Shown: positions 40,700 to 53,478, numbered from the stretch's first letter. The stretch is 64,000 bases of DNA from Actinomycetospora sp. NBRC 106378 (GCF_030269685.1 NZ_BSTT01000023.1:1-64000), one strand, 5' to 3'. The notes: a model not told the origin generated them from the sequence alone. Numbers and translations are program-made.

Positions 40700-41004
40700 G
40701 TCGGACAGTCTGCCCGGGTCGGGCGGGTTCGATGCGTCGAGACCGGTGGCGCCCGCCGGTCACCCGGGAGGCGTACCCGCTCGTCCGTTCACCGCACATC
40801 ACCCCTCCCGACGACGGGGCGTGTCCGCGCCCGCCGTCGTGGAGCGGCCGTTGACCGCCCGGATCCGGGCCCGGCGGGCGACCTGGACAACGGCTCCTAC
40901 AGTGGAGGAGAACCCCCGCCGAGTCGCGGCCGCACGATGTTGTCGGTGCCCGGGGGTATGACAGGCGAGCACCAGCCTGTCCGAACCGCCTGGGGAGCTG
41001 ATCC
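40700..41004. other. 305-bp MBL hydrolase/uvrA intergenic region
   Basis: No gene. Holds the promoters of both neighbours. A TACAGT -10-like box at 40898-40903 would start uvrA about 95 nt before its GTG. I looked for the actinobacterial SOS box TCGAAC-N4-GTTCGA and found only a half-like GTTCGA near 40727. Confidence 0.45.
40898..40903 (+). promoter_or_regulatory. Candidate uvrA -10 element
   Basis: TACAGT fits TANNNT; no good -35 hexamer at 17 bp. Leader of roughly 95 nt. Confidence 0.3.
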
Positions 41005-43902
<2,898 letters not shown>

Positions 43903-43916
43903 CCCCCGCCGTGAAG

Positions 43917-43962
43917 GTGACACCAGGCATCCCGGGAGGCCGCGGAGCCTGTCTGGTGTCAC
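43917..43962. repeat. Dispersed hairpin repeat family 1, copy a
   Basis: GTGACACCAGGC (43917-43928) pairs with GTCTGGTGTCAC (43951-43962), one G-T wobble, around an ATCCCGGGAGGCCGCGGAGCCT loop. It follows the uvrA stop and can act as a terminator in either direction. Confidence 0.8.
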
Positions 43963-44008
43963 TCTCGCGTCGGCCGGTCGAGCTGCGGGGCTGACCCCGC
44001 GCGCCGAG

Positions 44009-44055
44009 GTTGACATCAGGCATCCCGGGAGGCCGCGGAGCCTGCCTGGCGTCAC
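44009..44055. repeat. Dispersed hairpin repeat family 1, copy b
   Basis: GTTGACATCAGGC pairs with GCCTGGCGTCAC, same loop sequence as copy a, about 90 bp downstream. Two copies in tandem between uvrA and infC; decayed copies lie near the window start (120-250). Confidence 0.8.
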
Positions 44056-44065
44056 CCTCGGGACG

Positions 44066-44404
44066 GGGCGCGGACACGCCGGGGGAGTCCGACACGCGGC
44101 GGGTGGTACGCTCGGTGTGAGCGACCAGCTCGTCGCGCGCAACCGTGTGCGTCGAGCGGCAAGTGGAGCCCGTCTCCCACCCGAGCCGCCCCCGGTGGCC
44201 GGGTCCGGTCATCAGTCGTCCCGCGAGGGACGACCGAAAGACCCGTCGTCGGGAAGTCGACCGACGACGAGTCCGATCGGTACGAGTCAGGGCCCCCGTC
44301 ACGAGCACAGCGTGCTCACCGGCGCGGGGCCCGACGTCGTGAGGGAACAAGGACACCTCTCGCCGGGTTGCGGCCGGAAACACTGTCGAACCCGAGGAGA
44401 ACTC
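44066..44404 (+). promoter_or_regulatory. Long infC leader with TACGCT -10 box
   Basis: TACGCT at 44107-44112 would start a leader of nearly 290 nt before infC. The frame stays open but reads as non-native Arg/Pro/Ser-rich sequence, so I treat it as untranslated. Long infC leaders in other bacteria carry control elements (for example translational autocontrol of infC-rpmI-rplT). GAGGAG at 44394-44399 is the infC ribosome site. I do not see a named RNA motif. Confidence 0.45.
44107..44112 (+). promoter_or_regulatory. infC operon -10 element
   Basis: TACGCT fits TANNNT just downstream of the two family 1 hairpins; start of transcription expected near 44119. Confidence 0.4.
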
Positions 44405-44989
44405 ATCAGCGCAGAGACGCGCATCAACGAGCGCATCCGCGTGCCCGAGGTCCGTCTGGTCGGTCCGAACGGCGAGCAGGTGGGGATCGTCCGCATCGAG
44501 GACGCCCTGCGGCTGGCCCGGGAGGCCGACCTCGACCTCGTCGAGGTCGCGGCCCAGGCGCGCCCGCCGGTCTGCAAGCTCATGGACTTCGGCAAGTTCA
44601 AGTACGAGAGCGCGCAGAAGGCCCGCGAGTCGCGTCGCAACCAGCAGCAGACCGTGATCAAAGAGCAGAAGCTCCGGCCGAAGATCGACCCGCACGACTA
44701 CGAGACGAAGAAGGGTCACGTCACCCGCTTCCTCGGTCAGGGTCACAAGGTCAAGGTCACGATCATGTTCCGTGGTCGCGAGCAGTCCCGCCCCGAGCTG
44801 GGCTTCCGGCTGCTCCAGCGGCTCGCCGAGGACGTCGGCGATCTCGCGTTCGTCGAGGCTTCACCGAAGCAGGACGGCCGCAACATGACCATGGTGCTCG
44901 CGCCCAACAAGAAGGTCGCGAAGACGCCGAAGCAGCAGGCCCAGGCCGCGGCGGAGACCGAAGCCGCCGAGCCCACGCCTACCTCCTGA
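44405..44989 (+). CDS. infC: Translation initiation factor IF-3, AUC start
   Basis: 194 residues. IF-3 binds the 30S subunit and checks start codons. N-domain [44 protein letters not shown]; linker [29 protein letters not shown]-domain [19 protein letters not shown] and [13 protein letters not shown]. The start is ATC 44405, reading [19 protein letters not shown] lies 5 nt upstream and no ATG or GTG fits the family's N-terminus. Rare AUU/AUC starts are the known device by which IF-3 limits its own synthesis. Confidence 0.95.
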   Translation: MSAETRINERIRVPEVRLVGPNGEQVGIVRIEDALRLAREADLDLVEVAAQARPPVCKLMDFGKFKYESAQKARESRRNQQQTVIKEQKLRPKIDPHDYETKKGHVTRFLGQGHKVKVTIMFRGREQSRPELGFRLLQRLAEDVGDLAFVEASPKQDGRNMTMVLAPNKKVAKTPKQQAQAAAETEAAEPTPTS

Positions 44990-44998
44990 CGTCGCGGA

Positions 44999-45028
44999 GG
45001 CGGGCCGTACCGTCAGGTACGGCCCGCC
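44999..45028 (+). terminator. Perfect 13-bp hairpin between infC and rpmI
   Basis: GGCGGGCCGTACC (44999-45011), loop GTCA, GGTACGGCCCGCC (45016-45028), 10 nt after the infC stop. No T-tract. It could attenuate transcription or stabilise the infC message relative to rpmI-rplT. Confidence 0.6.
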
Positions 45029-45105
45029 CCGCGGTGGCGGGAGCCGCCCCCGCCCGGGTCGCGACGCATGACCCCGGGACGGCAGGACGACCAGGACGAG
45101 GACGG

Positions 45106-45297
45106 ATGAAGAACAAGACCCACTCCGGGACCAAGAAGCGCATCAAGGTGTCGGGCACCGGCAAGCTGCTGCGCGAGAAGGCCGGCAAGCGGCACCTGCT
45201 GGAGAAGAAGTCCAGCGAGCACACCCGCCGTCTCGCGGGTCAGACGGAGGTCGCCAAGTCCGACGACCGCCGCATCCGCAAGATGCTCGGTATCTGA
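45106..45297 (+). CDS. rpmI: 50S ribosomal protein L35
   Basis: 63 residues, [41 protein letters not shown]..., the normal L35 sequence and length: basic, with the GKRHLLEKK block. ATG with GACGAGGAC upstream. Lies between infC and rplT as in nearly all bacteria. Confidence 0.98.
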   Translation: MKNKTHSGTKKRIKVSGTGKLLREKAGKRHLLEKKSSEHTRRLAGQTEVAKSDDRRIRKMLGI

Positions 45298-45368
45298 GCA
45301 GCCCTCTGACCATCCGGTCGCCGTGACGCCCCGGTGACCGCCCCCGACACGATCGAAGGCAGGACGAC

Positions 45369-45764
45369 GTGGCACGCGTCAAGCGCGCAGTCAACGCCCA
45401 GAAGAAGCGCCGTACGGTTCTCGAGGCCGCCAGCGGCTACCGCGGACAGCGCTCCCGGCTCTACCGCAAGGCCAAGGAGCAGCAGCTCCACTCGCTGACC
45501 TACGCCTTCCGCGACCGCAAGCAGCGCAAGGGCGACTTCCGGCAGCTCTGGATCACCCGCATCAACGCGGCGGCCCGGGCCAACGACATGACCTACAACC
45601 GGTTCATGCAGGGCCTCAAGCTCGCCGGCATCGAGGCGGACCGCAAGGTCCTCGCCGAGATCGCCGTCTCCGACCCGACCGCCTTCACGGCGCTGGTCGA
45701 GGCCGCCAAGGCCGCGGTGGCCGACGTGCCCAAGGGCGCGGAGAAGACCGAGGACGCCGCCTGA
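45369..45764 (+). CDS. rplT: 50S ribosomal protein L20
   Basis: 131 residues, GTG start. [38 protein letters not shown] and [40 protein letters not shown] are canonical L20 blocks. It binds 23S rRNA early in 50S assembly. The C-terminus has a short acidic tail. Its stop overlaps the CTG start of the next gene by 4 bp (CTGA). Confidence 0.98.
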   Translation: MARVKRAVNAQKKRRTVLEAASGYRGQRSRLYRKAKEQQLHSLTYAFRDRKQRKGDFRQLWITRINAAARANDMTYNRFMQGLKLAGIEADRKVLAEIAVSDPTAFTALVEAAKAAVADVPKGAEKTEDAA

Positions 45765-46618
45765 GCGAGCTCCTCACCGAGCGCACCCCGCGCGTCGCGG
45801 CAGCCCGCAAGCTGCTGCGGCGCGCGGCGCGTGAGGACACCGGGCGGTTCCTCCTCGAAGGGGTCCGCCCGGCGTACGACGCGGTGGCCCGGGCCGAGTC
45901 CGACCCGGGAGCCGTCACCGACCTCTTCGTCACCGAGTCCGTCGCCGACCGCGAGCGCGACCTGCTGATCCGGTCCCGGGCCGCCGGGATCCGCACCGCC
46001 CTCGTCACCGAGAAGGCGATCGCGAGCCTCACCGACACGGTGCACCCGCAGGGTCTCGTCCTGGTCTGTCGTCAGCCCCCGGCCGAGCTGCCGCCACACC
46101 CGCGCCTCGTCGCGGTGCTCGTGGACGTCGCCGACCCCGGCAACGCCGGGACCGTGATCCGCACGGCCGACGCGGCCGGCGCCGACGCTGTCCTGCTCGT
46201 CGGCGCCTCCGTCGACCCGTTCAACCCGAAGTCCGTGCGCGCCAGCATGGGGAGCCTCTTCCACCTCCCCGTCCTGCGGGAGCGGGCTCCCGGCATCGAC
46301 GGAGCCGGGTTCGACCTCCTGCGCCGAGCCGGGCTCGCCCTCGTCGTCGCCGACGGGGGCGGGGAGACCGAGCTCGGACCCGCCACCGACGACCTCCTGG
46401 CCGGGCCGACCGCCTGGGTGTTCGGCAGCGAGGCGCACGGGGTCCCGACGGAGGTCGCCGCGGCCGCCGACCACCGGGTGCGGGTTCCGATCCGGGGCCG
46501 TGCCGAGAGCCTCAACCTCGCGACGGCCGCGGCGGTCTGCCTCTACGCATCGGTGCGGGCGCAGGAGATGACGGCCGGCGGGACGCAGGCTGTGAACGCT
46601 GTCGGACCCCCTCGATAG
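45761..46618 (+). CDS. SpoU/TrmH-family RNA 2'-O-methyltransferase, CTG start
   Basis: 285 residues if started at CTG 45761. The N-terminal substrate-binding domain ([39 protein letters not shown]) is intact in this frame, but no ATG, GTG or TTG precedes it after the rplT stop. GTG 45884 would remove half of that domain. The catalytic SPOUT domain has the three motifs [33 protein letters not shown] and [21 protein letters not shown], the deep trefoil knot that binds S-adenosylmethionine. Same place as TsnR-like Rv1644. Target probably 23S rRNA. Confidence 0.88.
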   Translation: MSELLTERTPRVAAARKLLRRAAREDTGRFLLEGVRPAYDAVARAESDPGAVTDLFVTESVADRERDLLIRSRAAGIRTALVTEKAIASLTDTVHPQGLVLVCRQPPAELPPHPRLVAVLVDVADPGNAGTVIRTADAAGADAVLLVGASVDPFNPKSVRASMGSLFHLPVLRERAPGIDGAGFDLLRRAGLALVVADGGGETELGPATDDLLAGPTAWVFGSEAHGVPTEVAAAADHRVRVPIRGRAESLNLATAAAVCLYASVRAQEMTAGGTQAVNAVGPPR

Positions 46619-47731
<1,113 letters not shown>

Positions 47732-47763
47732 TCCTTCCCGTCATCCGAAAGGCCTGAGAACCC

Positions 47764-50274
47764 GTGCGCGTCCCCGTCTCCTGGCTCACCGAGCACGTCG
47801 GTCTCGCGGAGCACCCCTCCGCCGACGACCTCGCGGAGGCGCTCATCCGGGTCGGCTTCGAGGTCGAGGACGTCGTCGCGCTCGAGGCCGTGCCCGGCCC
47901 GCTCGTCGTCGGGAAGGTCCTCGAGATCGAGGAACTGACCGAGTTCAAGAAGCCGATCCGGTTCTGCCGGGTCGACGTCGGCACGCGGGGCAGCGACCCG
48001 GGGCAGCCTCAGGGCATCGTCTGCGGCGCCACGAACTTCGCGGTCGGCGACCTCGTCGTCGCGGCCCTCCCCGGGACGACGCTGCCCGGCGACTTCGGGA
48101 TCGCCGCACGGAAGACCTACGGCCGCGTCTCCGACGGCATGCTCTGCGCCCTCGACGAGCTCGGCCTCGGCGACGACCACGCCGGCATCCTCGTGCTGCC
48201 GCCGGACACCGCGGAGCCCGGCACCGACGCGGCGCCCCTGCTCGGGCTCGCCGAGGGCGACGCGGAGGCGGTCCTCGACGTCGCCGTCAACCCCGACCGC
48301 GGCTACGCGCTGTCGATCCGCGGCATGGGCCGCGAGCTCGCGGGGGCCTACGACGCGCCGTTCGGGGACCCGGCCGCCATCGACCACGGGGTCCCGGCAA
48401 CGAGCGAGCCGGGTGCGTCCGTCGTCGTCGACCCGGCGTCGGGGTGCCGTCGCTTCGTCGCCCGCCGGGTCACCGACCTCGACCCGACGGCGCCGACGCC
48501 GTGGTGGATGACCCGTCGGCTGCTGCTCGCGGGCATCCGCCCGATCTCGCTCGCGGTCGACGTCACGAACTTCGTGATGCTCGAGCTCGGGCAGCCGATG
48601 CACGCCTACGACGCCGCGCGCATCACCGGTGACGTCGTGGTGCGCCGGGCGCGCGTCGACGAGAAGATCACGACGCTCGACGACGTCAGCCGGGCCCTCG
48701 ACCCGGACGACGTCGTGGTGTCCGACGACTCCGGTCCGATCGGTCTCGCGGGCGTCATGGGTGGGGCGTCGACGGAGGTCACTCCCACGACCTCCGGCGT
48801 CCTGCTCGAGGCCGCCACCTGGGACCCGGCGTCGGTGGCGCGCACCGCCCGCCGGCACAAGCTGCCCAGCGAGGCCGCCCGCCGTTTCGAGCGCGCGGTC
48901 GACCCGGCGGTGGCCCGCGCGGCGACCGATCGCGCGGCGGCCCTGCTCGCGCACTACGGGAGCGCCACGGTCGACGGCGGGGTCACCGACGTGGGGTCGT
49001 TCACCGAGGGCACCGAGGCGCCGATCCCGACGATCACCGTGCCGCTCGACCTGCCCGACCGCGTGGCCGGCGTGACGTACCCCCGGGGTGCGAGCGTGCG
49101 GCGCCTGGTCCAGGTCGGCTGCGCGGTCGAGGTGGGGGGCGACGGCGTCGCGGTCGTTGCCCCGACGTGGCGTCCCGACCTCACCCGCCCGGCCGACCTC
49201 GTCGAGGAGGTCCTGCGCCTCGAGGGCTACCACGTGATCCCGTCGGAGCTCCCGGTGTTCGCGGGCGGCACCGGCCTGACCATGGCCCAGCGCCGCCGCC
49301 GGCAGGTCTCGCACGCGCTCGCCGACGCCGGCTACCAGGAGGTCCTGCCCTCGCCGTTCATGTCGCCCGCCGTGCTCGACGCCTTCGGCCTGGACGACGA
49401 CGACCCCCGCCGCACCGCGGTCCGGCTCGCGAACCCGCTCGACGCCGACCGGTCGCTCATGGCGACGACCCTGCTCCCGGGCCTCCTCGACGCCGTCGTC
49501 CGGAACGTCTCCCGCGGCCTGCGCGACCTCGCCCTCTTCCACGTCGGGCAGGTCGCCCGCCCGGACGGCCCGCCGCTGGAGGCACCCGTCGTCGGGACCG
49601 AGCACCGCCCGTCGGACACGGAGATCGCCGCCCTGCTCGACGCGCTCCCGCGGCAGCCGCTGCGGGTCGGCGCCGTGCTCACCGGCGCGTGGGAGCCCAA
49701 GGGCTGGTGGGGCGATGGCCGCCCCGCGACGTGGTCGGACGCCGTCGAGGCCGCCCGGACCGTCGCGGCGGTGTACGGCGCGACGCCGACGGTGTCGAAC
49801 GACCGGCACGCCCCGTGGCACCCCGGTCGGTGCGCGGCCCTGCACGTCGAGGGCGTCCTCGTGGGACACGCGGGTGAGCTGCACCCGAAGGTCCTGGAGG
49901 CCCTCGGGCTGCCGCCGCGGACGTGCGCGATGGAGCTGGAGCTCGACCGGCTGCCGGTGCGCGAGGTGCTCGCCCGCCCCGAGGTCTCGGCGTTCCCGCC
50001 GGTGCTGCTCGACGTGGCGCTGGTCGTGCCGGAGGACGTGCCGGTGGCGGCGATCGAGGCCGACCTCGTCGAGGGCGGCGGCGAGCTGATCGAGGACGTG
50101 CGGCTCTTCGACGTCTACTCCGGGGCCCAGGTGGGGGAGGGCCGGCGGTCGCTGGCGTTCGCCCTGCGCCTGCGCGCACCCGACCGGACGCTGACCCTCG
50201 AGGAGGCCGGGGCCGCCCGCGACGCGGCGGTCGCCCTCGCGGGGGAGCGGCACGGGGCGGCACTGCGCGCCTGA
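47764..50274 (+). CDS. pheT: Phenylalanyl-tRNA synthetase beta subunit
   Basis: 836 residues, standard length for a bacterial beta subunit. MRVPVSWLTEHVGL, the EMAP/tRNA-binding domain (VGKVLEIEELTEFKKPIRFCRVDVG, GIVCGATNFAVGDLVVAALPG), B3/B4 editing domain, B5 (VTYPRGASVRRLVQVGC), the catalytic-like core and a C-terminal ferredoxin-fold anticodon-binding domain (FPPVLLDVALVVPEDVPVAAIEADL) are all seen. GTG start. It ends just before a hairpin repeat. Confidence 0.98.
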   Translation: MRVPVSWLTEHVGLAEHPSADDLAEALIRVGFEVEDVVALEAVPGPLVVGKVLEIEELTEFKKPIRFCRVDVGTRGSDPGQPQGIVCGATNFAVGDLVVAALPGTTLPGDFGIAARKTYGRVSDGMLCALDELGLGDDHAGILVLPPDTAEPGTDAAPLLGLAEGDAEAVLDVAVNPDRGYALSIRGMGRELAGAYDAPFGDPAAIDHGVPATSEPGASVVVDPASGCRRFVARRVTDLDPTAPTPWWMTRRLLLAGIRPISLAVDVTNFVMLELGQPMHAYDAARITGDVVVRRARVDEKITTLDDVSRALDPDDVVVSDDSGPIGLAGVMGGASTEVTPTTSGVLLEAATWDPASVARTARRHKLPSEAARRFERAVDPAVARAATDRAAALLAHYGSATVDGGVTDVGSFTEGTEAPIPTITVPLDLPDRVAGVTYPRGASVRRLVQVGCAVEVGGDGVAVVAPTWRPDLTRPADLVEEVLRLEGYHVIPSELPVFAGGTGLTMAQRRRRQVSHALADAGYQEVLPSPFMSPAVLDAFGLDDDDPRRTAVRLANPLDADRSLMATTLLPGLLDAVVRNVSRGLRDLALFHVGQVARPDGPPLEAPVVGTEHRPSDTEIAALLDALPRQPLRVGAVLTGAWEPKGWWGDGRPATWSDAVEAARTVAAVYGATPTVSNDRHAPWHPGRCAALHVEGVLVGHAGELHPKVLEALGLPPRTCAMELELDRLPVREVLARPEVSAFPPVLLDVALVVPEDVPVAAIEADLVEGGGELIEDVRLFDVYSGAQVGEGRRSLAFALRLRAPDRTLTLEEAGAARDAAVALAGERHGAALRA

Positions 50275-50287
50275 GTCGGCCGGCTCC

Positions 50288-50410
50288 TGTTGAGCGAAGG
50301 GCACCTTCCGTCGGACAGATCGACCGACGGGCCCCTTCGCTCACAGCGGGCCGTGGTGGCGAAGGGCGCCCACGTCCCGTCTACCCGACTGAAGGGGCCC
50401 TTCGCTCAGG
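50288..50410. repeat. Paired hairpin repeat, dispersed family 3, bidirectional terminator
   Basis: TGAGCGAAGG (50291-50300) pairs with CCTTCGCTCA (50334-50343); inner CCGTCGG/CCGACGG extend the stem. A second unit has GCGAAGGG (50359-50366) against CCCTTCGC (50398-50405). It lies between the convergent ends of pheT and the TetR gene, and the second unit encodes the last residues and stop of the TetR protein. Confidence 0.8.
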
Positions 50411-50965
50411 AGCAGCGGCCGACCCCAGCGCCCCGTCCACGAGCCACGCCAACCCTGCCGCGTAGGTCGTGCGCAGCACCTCGGGCGGCAGCGGCGCCCC
50501 GTCCGCGGCCGCCCCGAGCGCGGCGTTTCCGATCGCGTGCACGACGAGCACCCGGACCGCCGTGTCCTGGGCCGCCCGGTCTCGCACCCCGGCGGCCGCG
50601 AGGCACGTCCGCATCGTCTCGCCGAGCCGCTGCGCGTTCGGGCCCCGGGAGCCCTGTCGGGCCACGAAGTGCGGCACGAGCCGCGGGTGGGCCAGGAGCA
50701 GCTCGTGGGTCGCGGTCATCAGCTCCACGAGTCCAGCGCGCGGGTCGCCGTCGTCGGGCGTGGGCAGGGCCCCGAGCAGGTCGTCGAGGACGGCGTCGAG
50801 CAGCCCGTCCCGTCCGTCGACGTGGCTGTACAGCGCGTTCGGGGCGACCCCCAGGCGTCCGGCCACCGCGCGCATGGAGAACGATGCGCCGTCGTCGAGC
50901 ACCGCGCGCGCCGCGGTCACGACGACGGGGCGGCTCAGGCCGGCGCGCTGTCCGGGGGACCTCAT
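50381..50965 (-). CDS. TetR-family regulator with repeat-encoded tail
   Basis: 194 residues. Helix-turn-helix VVTAARAVLDDGASFSMRAVAGRLGVAPNALYSHVDGRDGLLDAVLDDLL, then a helical ligand domain. The final residues ERRAPSVG and the TAG stop are encoded within hairpin repeat family 3, so the original C-terminus was probably altered by repeat insertion. It diverges from the alpha/beta hydrolase gene with an operator-like palindrome between and likely represses it and itself. Confidence 0.85.
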   Translation of the reverse strand: MRSPGQRAGLSRPVVVTAARAVLDDGASFSMRAVAGRLGVAPNALYSHVDGRDGLLDAVLDDLLGALPTPDDGDPRAGLVELMTATHELLLAHPRLVPHFVARQGSRGPNAQRLGETMRTCLAAAGVRDRAAQDTAVRVLVVHAIGNAALGAAADGAPLPPEVLRTTYAAGLAWLVDGALGSAAAPERRAPSVG

Positions 50966-50981
50966 TGCCCAACTGTACAGC

Positions 50982-51001
50982 GTCCAGCTACCATATTGGA
51001 C
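50982..51001. promoter_or_regulatory. Operator-like palindrome in the TetR/hydrolase region
   Basis: GTCCA (50982-50986) and TGGAC (50997-51001) are inverted around GCTACCATAT. TGTACAG also occurs on both sides (about 50974 and 51004). The site lies 16 bp from the TetR ATG and next to the hydrolase ATG, as expected for autoregulation. Confidence 0.45.
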
Positions 51002-51002
51002 C

Positions 51003-51812
51003 ATGTACAGCACCTCCGCCGCCGGAGTTCCGTACGTGCTCGAGCCGCCGTCGTCGGGACGTGCCGACGCGCCGCTGGTCGTCGCCTGGCACCTCATGGA
51101 CGCGCCCCGCACCGAGCGGGCCTTCGCGGCCGCGCTGCCGCTCGCGGGGCTCGACGCGTGGAAGCTCTACCCGGGGCTGCCGCTGTGCGGGGACCGCTTC
51201 CCGGGCGAGGACGCGTTGATGGCGCAGATGTTCGCCGAGCCGGTGCGCAACGGGCACGGGCTGATCAACGAGCAGGCGGTCGCGGAGCTCCCCGTCCTGC
51301 TCGACGAGCTCCGCGCCTCGCACGGTCTCGGCGACGGCCCGGTCGCCGTGGTCGGCGGCTCCGCAGGCGCCGGGGTGGCGGGAGGAGCGGTCGTCGGGAA
51401 GGCGGTCGAGGCGCGGGCGGCGGTGCTGATCAGTCCGCTGGTGCAGCTGCGGCCGGTCGTCGACCTCCTGGCCCGGCAGTACGGGATCGACTACACCTGG
51501 ACGCCGGAGTCCACGGCGGTGGCCGACCGGATGGACCTGGTCTGGCGCTCCCACGAGTTCGGCGCCACGGCGGTGCGCTGCATCGTCGGCGCGGACGACG
51601 ACACGGAGGCGTTCCTCTACCCGGCCGGCCGGCTGCGCGACATGCGCCGCGAGCAGGGCGTGCGCGCCGACCTGCGGGTCGTCAACGACATGGGGCACGC
51701 GCTGGCCGACGAGCCGGGCGTGGAGCCCGCCCCGCAGACCGACGCCGCGCGCCAGGTCGACGCGATGACCGTGGAGTTCCTCGCTCAGGAACTCGAGCGC
51801 GAACCGGCCTGA
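51003..51812 (+). CDS. Alpha/beta hydrolase family protein
   Basis: 269 residues. APLVVAWHLMDAPRTERAFAAAL at the start, nucleophile elbow VVGGSAGAGVAGG (G-x-S-x-G, near residue 120), acid in GADDD, and catalytic His candidate in NDMGHALAD. No signal peptide. Substrate unknown. Divergent from and probably controlled by the TetR protein; the last 28 bp overlap the convergent decarboxylase gene. Confidence 0.8.
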   Translation: MYSTSAAGVPYVLEPPSSGRADAPLVVAWHLMDAPRTERAFAAALPLAGLDAWKLYPGLPLCGDRFPGEDALMAQMFAEPVRNGHGLINEQAVAELPVLLDELRASHGLGDGPVAVVGGSAGAGVAGGAVVGKAVEARAAVLISPLVQLRPVVDLLARQYGIDYTWTPESTAVADRMDLVWRSHEFGATAVRCIVGADDDTEAFLYPAGRLRDMRREQGVRADLRVVNDMGHALADEPGVEPAPQTDAARQVDAMTVEFLAQELEREPA

Positions 51813-53470
51813 CCGAGCGCCTTCGTCAGGTCGGCGAGCAGCTGCGGCACGTCGTCCCGCGGCACCACGGCCTGCACGATCGCAGTCGTCGTCGGGTCCT
51901 CCCGCGCGGCCCGCAGCGCCTCCCGCAGCTCGCCCACGGTGGTCGCCCGGCAGGCGGTCGCGCCGCCGCCCGGGGCGAACATCGCGGGGGCGGCGGTCCA
52001 GTCCCAGCGGACGATGTCGTTGTAGGGCTCGGTCGGCCCGTGGATCGCGCGCTCCACGGTGTACCCGTCGTTGTCGACGACCACGATCACCGGAGCCAGC
52101 CCCTCCCGGACGATGGTCCCGAGCTCGGCCACCGTCAGCTGCGCCGCGCCGTCACCGATCAGCAGGACCCCGCGGGAGTCGGGCTGCGCCAGGCAGGCGC
52201 CGAGCGTCGCGGGGAGCGTGTAGCCGATCGACGCCCACAACGGCTGCCCGAGGAAGTCGACGCCCCGGGGCAGCCGGTGGGTGGAGGCCCCGTAGAACGA
52301 GGTGCCCTGGTCGGCGAGCACGACGTCGCCCTCGCGCAGAAATCTGGCCACCTCGGCCCACAGCGCGTCCTGGGTCAGCGGCTCGGCCGCGTCCGAGGCC
52401 GCGAGTGCCGGGGCGGAGGCGGGCCGCGGCGCGGTGACCCCGTCCTGCGCGGCGAGCTCGCGCACCAGCGGCACGAGCGCGGCGAGGGCGGTCGGCAGCT
52501 CGACGGGCGAGAAGGTCGCCGCGCCGACGCTCGCCGTTCGCGCCCCGAGCTCGATCGTCCGTGACCGCGTGATCCGCTGGGTGAAGAACCCGCTGGTCAG
52601 GTCGGTGAAGTAGACGCCCGCCACGACGAGGGCGGCGGCGTCCTCCACGGCGGCCCGCACCTCCTCGGTGCTCGCGGCACCCGCGTAGGTGCCGACGAAG
52701 TGCGCGACGCTCTCGTCGACGAGGCTCTTCGACCACACGTCGGTGGCGTGGCGGACCGGCCCGGCGTCCAGCAGCTCCCGCAGCACCTCGCGGCCGCCCA
52801 CGCGGTGAGTGAGCAGGCCCGCGAGCACCCCGACCCGGTCCACCGAACCCGCCTTCGCCAGGAGCGCCCGGGCGCTCTCGACGAAGCCCTCCAGGGCCTC
52901 CGGGTCGGTGTGGTCCACCGGCGCGGGAAGGGTTCCCGACGGCGGGTCGACCGCGGCGGCGGAGACGTCGGTCGGGATGAGGAGGTACCCGGGGAGGTGC
53001 CGGTCGCGGACCTCGACGAGCACCCGGTCGATCTCGGCGCACGCCGACTCCGCGGTGAGCGCCGCCCGCGCGCAGGTGATGCCCTCGTGCATCGTCATGA
53101 AGTGGGTGAAGACGCCGTCGCCGAGCGAGTGGTGGACCATGCGGTGCGCGGACTGGTGGTCGGTCGACGGCGCCCCGACGACGTGCACCACCGGCACGTG
53201 CTCGGCGAAGCTCCCGGCGACCGCGTTGATGGCCGACAGCTCGCCGACGCCGAACGCGGTGGCCAACGCCGCCATGCCGCGCAGCCGCCCGTACCCGTCC
53301 GCGGCGTACCCGGCGTCGAGCTCGTTCGCGCAGCCGATCCACCGCAGCCGGTCGTGGCCGACGACGTGGTCGAGCATCGCGAGGTTGTAGTCCCCGGGCA
53401 CCCCGAAGACGTGCTCGACCCCGACCTCGGCGAGGCGGTCGGCCAGGTAGTCGGCGACGCAGTAGGTCAT
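51785..53470 (-). CDS. ThDP-dependent 2-keto acid decarboxylase (pyruvate/indolepyruvate decarboxylase-like)
   Basis: 561 residues. VADYLADRLAEVGVEHVFGVPGDYNLAMLDHVV, catalytic Glu in CANELDAGYAADGYGRLRG, the decarboxylase HH pair in RMVHHSLGDG, and the ThDP/Mg motif GDGAAQLTVAELGTIVREGLAPVIVVVDNDGYTVE (GDG to N, read in parts). This is the PDC/IPDC/phenylpyruvate decarboxylase group, giving an aldehyde and CO2; the exact keto acid is not certain. ATG 53470 gives the family N-terminus. It begins 8 bp from the divergent winged-helix gene. Confidence 0.9.
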   Translation of the reverse strand: MTYCVADYLADRLAEVGVEHVFGVPGDYNLAMLDHVVGHDRLRWIGCANELDAGYAADGYGRLRGMAALATAFGVGELSAINAVAGSFAEHVPVVHVVGAPSTDHQSAHRMVHHSLGDGVFTHFMTMHEGITCARAALTAESACAEIDRVLVEVRDRHLPGYLLIPTDVSAAAVDPPSGTLPAPVDHTDPEALEGFVESARALLAKAGSVDRVGVLAGLLTHRVGGREVLRELLDAGPVRHATDVWSKSLVDESVAHFVGTYAGAASTEEVRAAVEDAAALVVAGVYFTDLTSGFFTQRITRSRTIELGARTASVGAATFSPVELPTALAALVPLVRELAAQDGVTAPRPASAPALAASDAAEPLTQDALWAEVARFLREGDVVLADQGTSFYGASTHRLPRGVDFLGQPLWASIGYTLPATLGACLAQPDSRGVLLIGDGAAQLTVAELGTIVREGLAPVIVVVDNDGYTVERAIHGPTEPYNDIVRWDWTAAPAMFAPGGGATACRATTVGELREALRAAREDPTTTAIVQAVVPRDDVPQLLADLTKALGQAGSRSSS

Positions 53471-53478
53471 GCGACGAG

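Noticed and set aside
40700-41004. SOS box upstream of uvrA.
   Set aside because: No TCGAAC-N4-GTTCGA; only an isolated GTTCGA half-like sequence.
44117-44404. N-terminal extension of IF-3 from GTG 44117.
   Set aside because: The extension has no protein-like conservation, and a good ribosome site plus ATC lies at the family start.
45884-46618. GTG 45884 as start of the SpoU methyltransferase.
   Set aside because: It would cut the conserved N-terminal substrate-binding domain that is encoded in frame from 45761.
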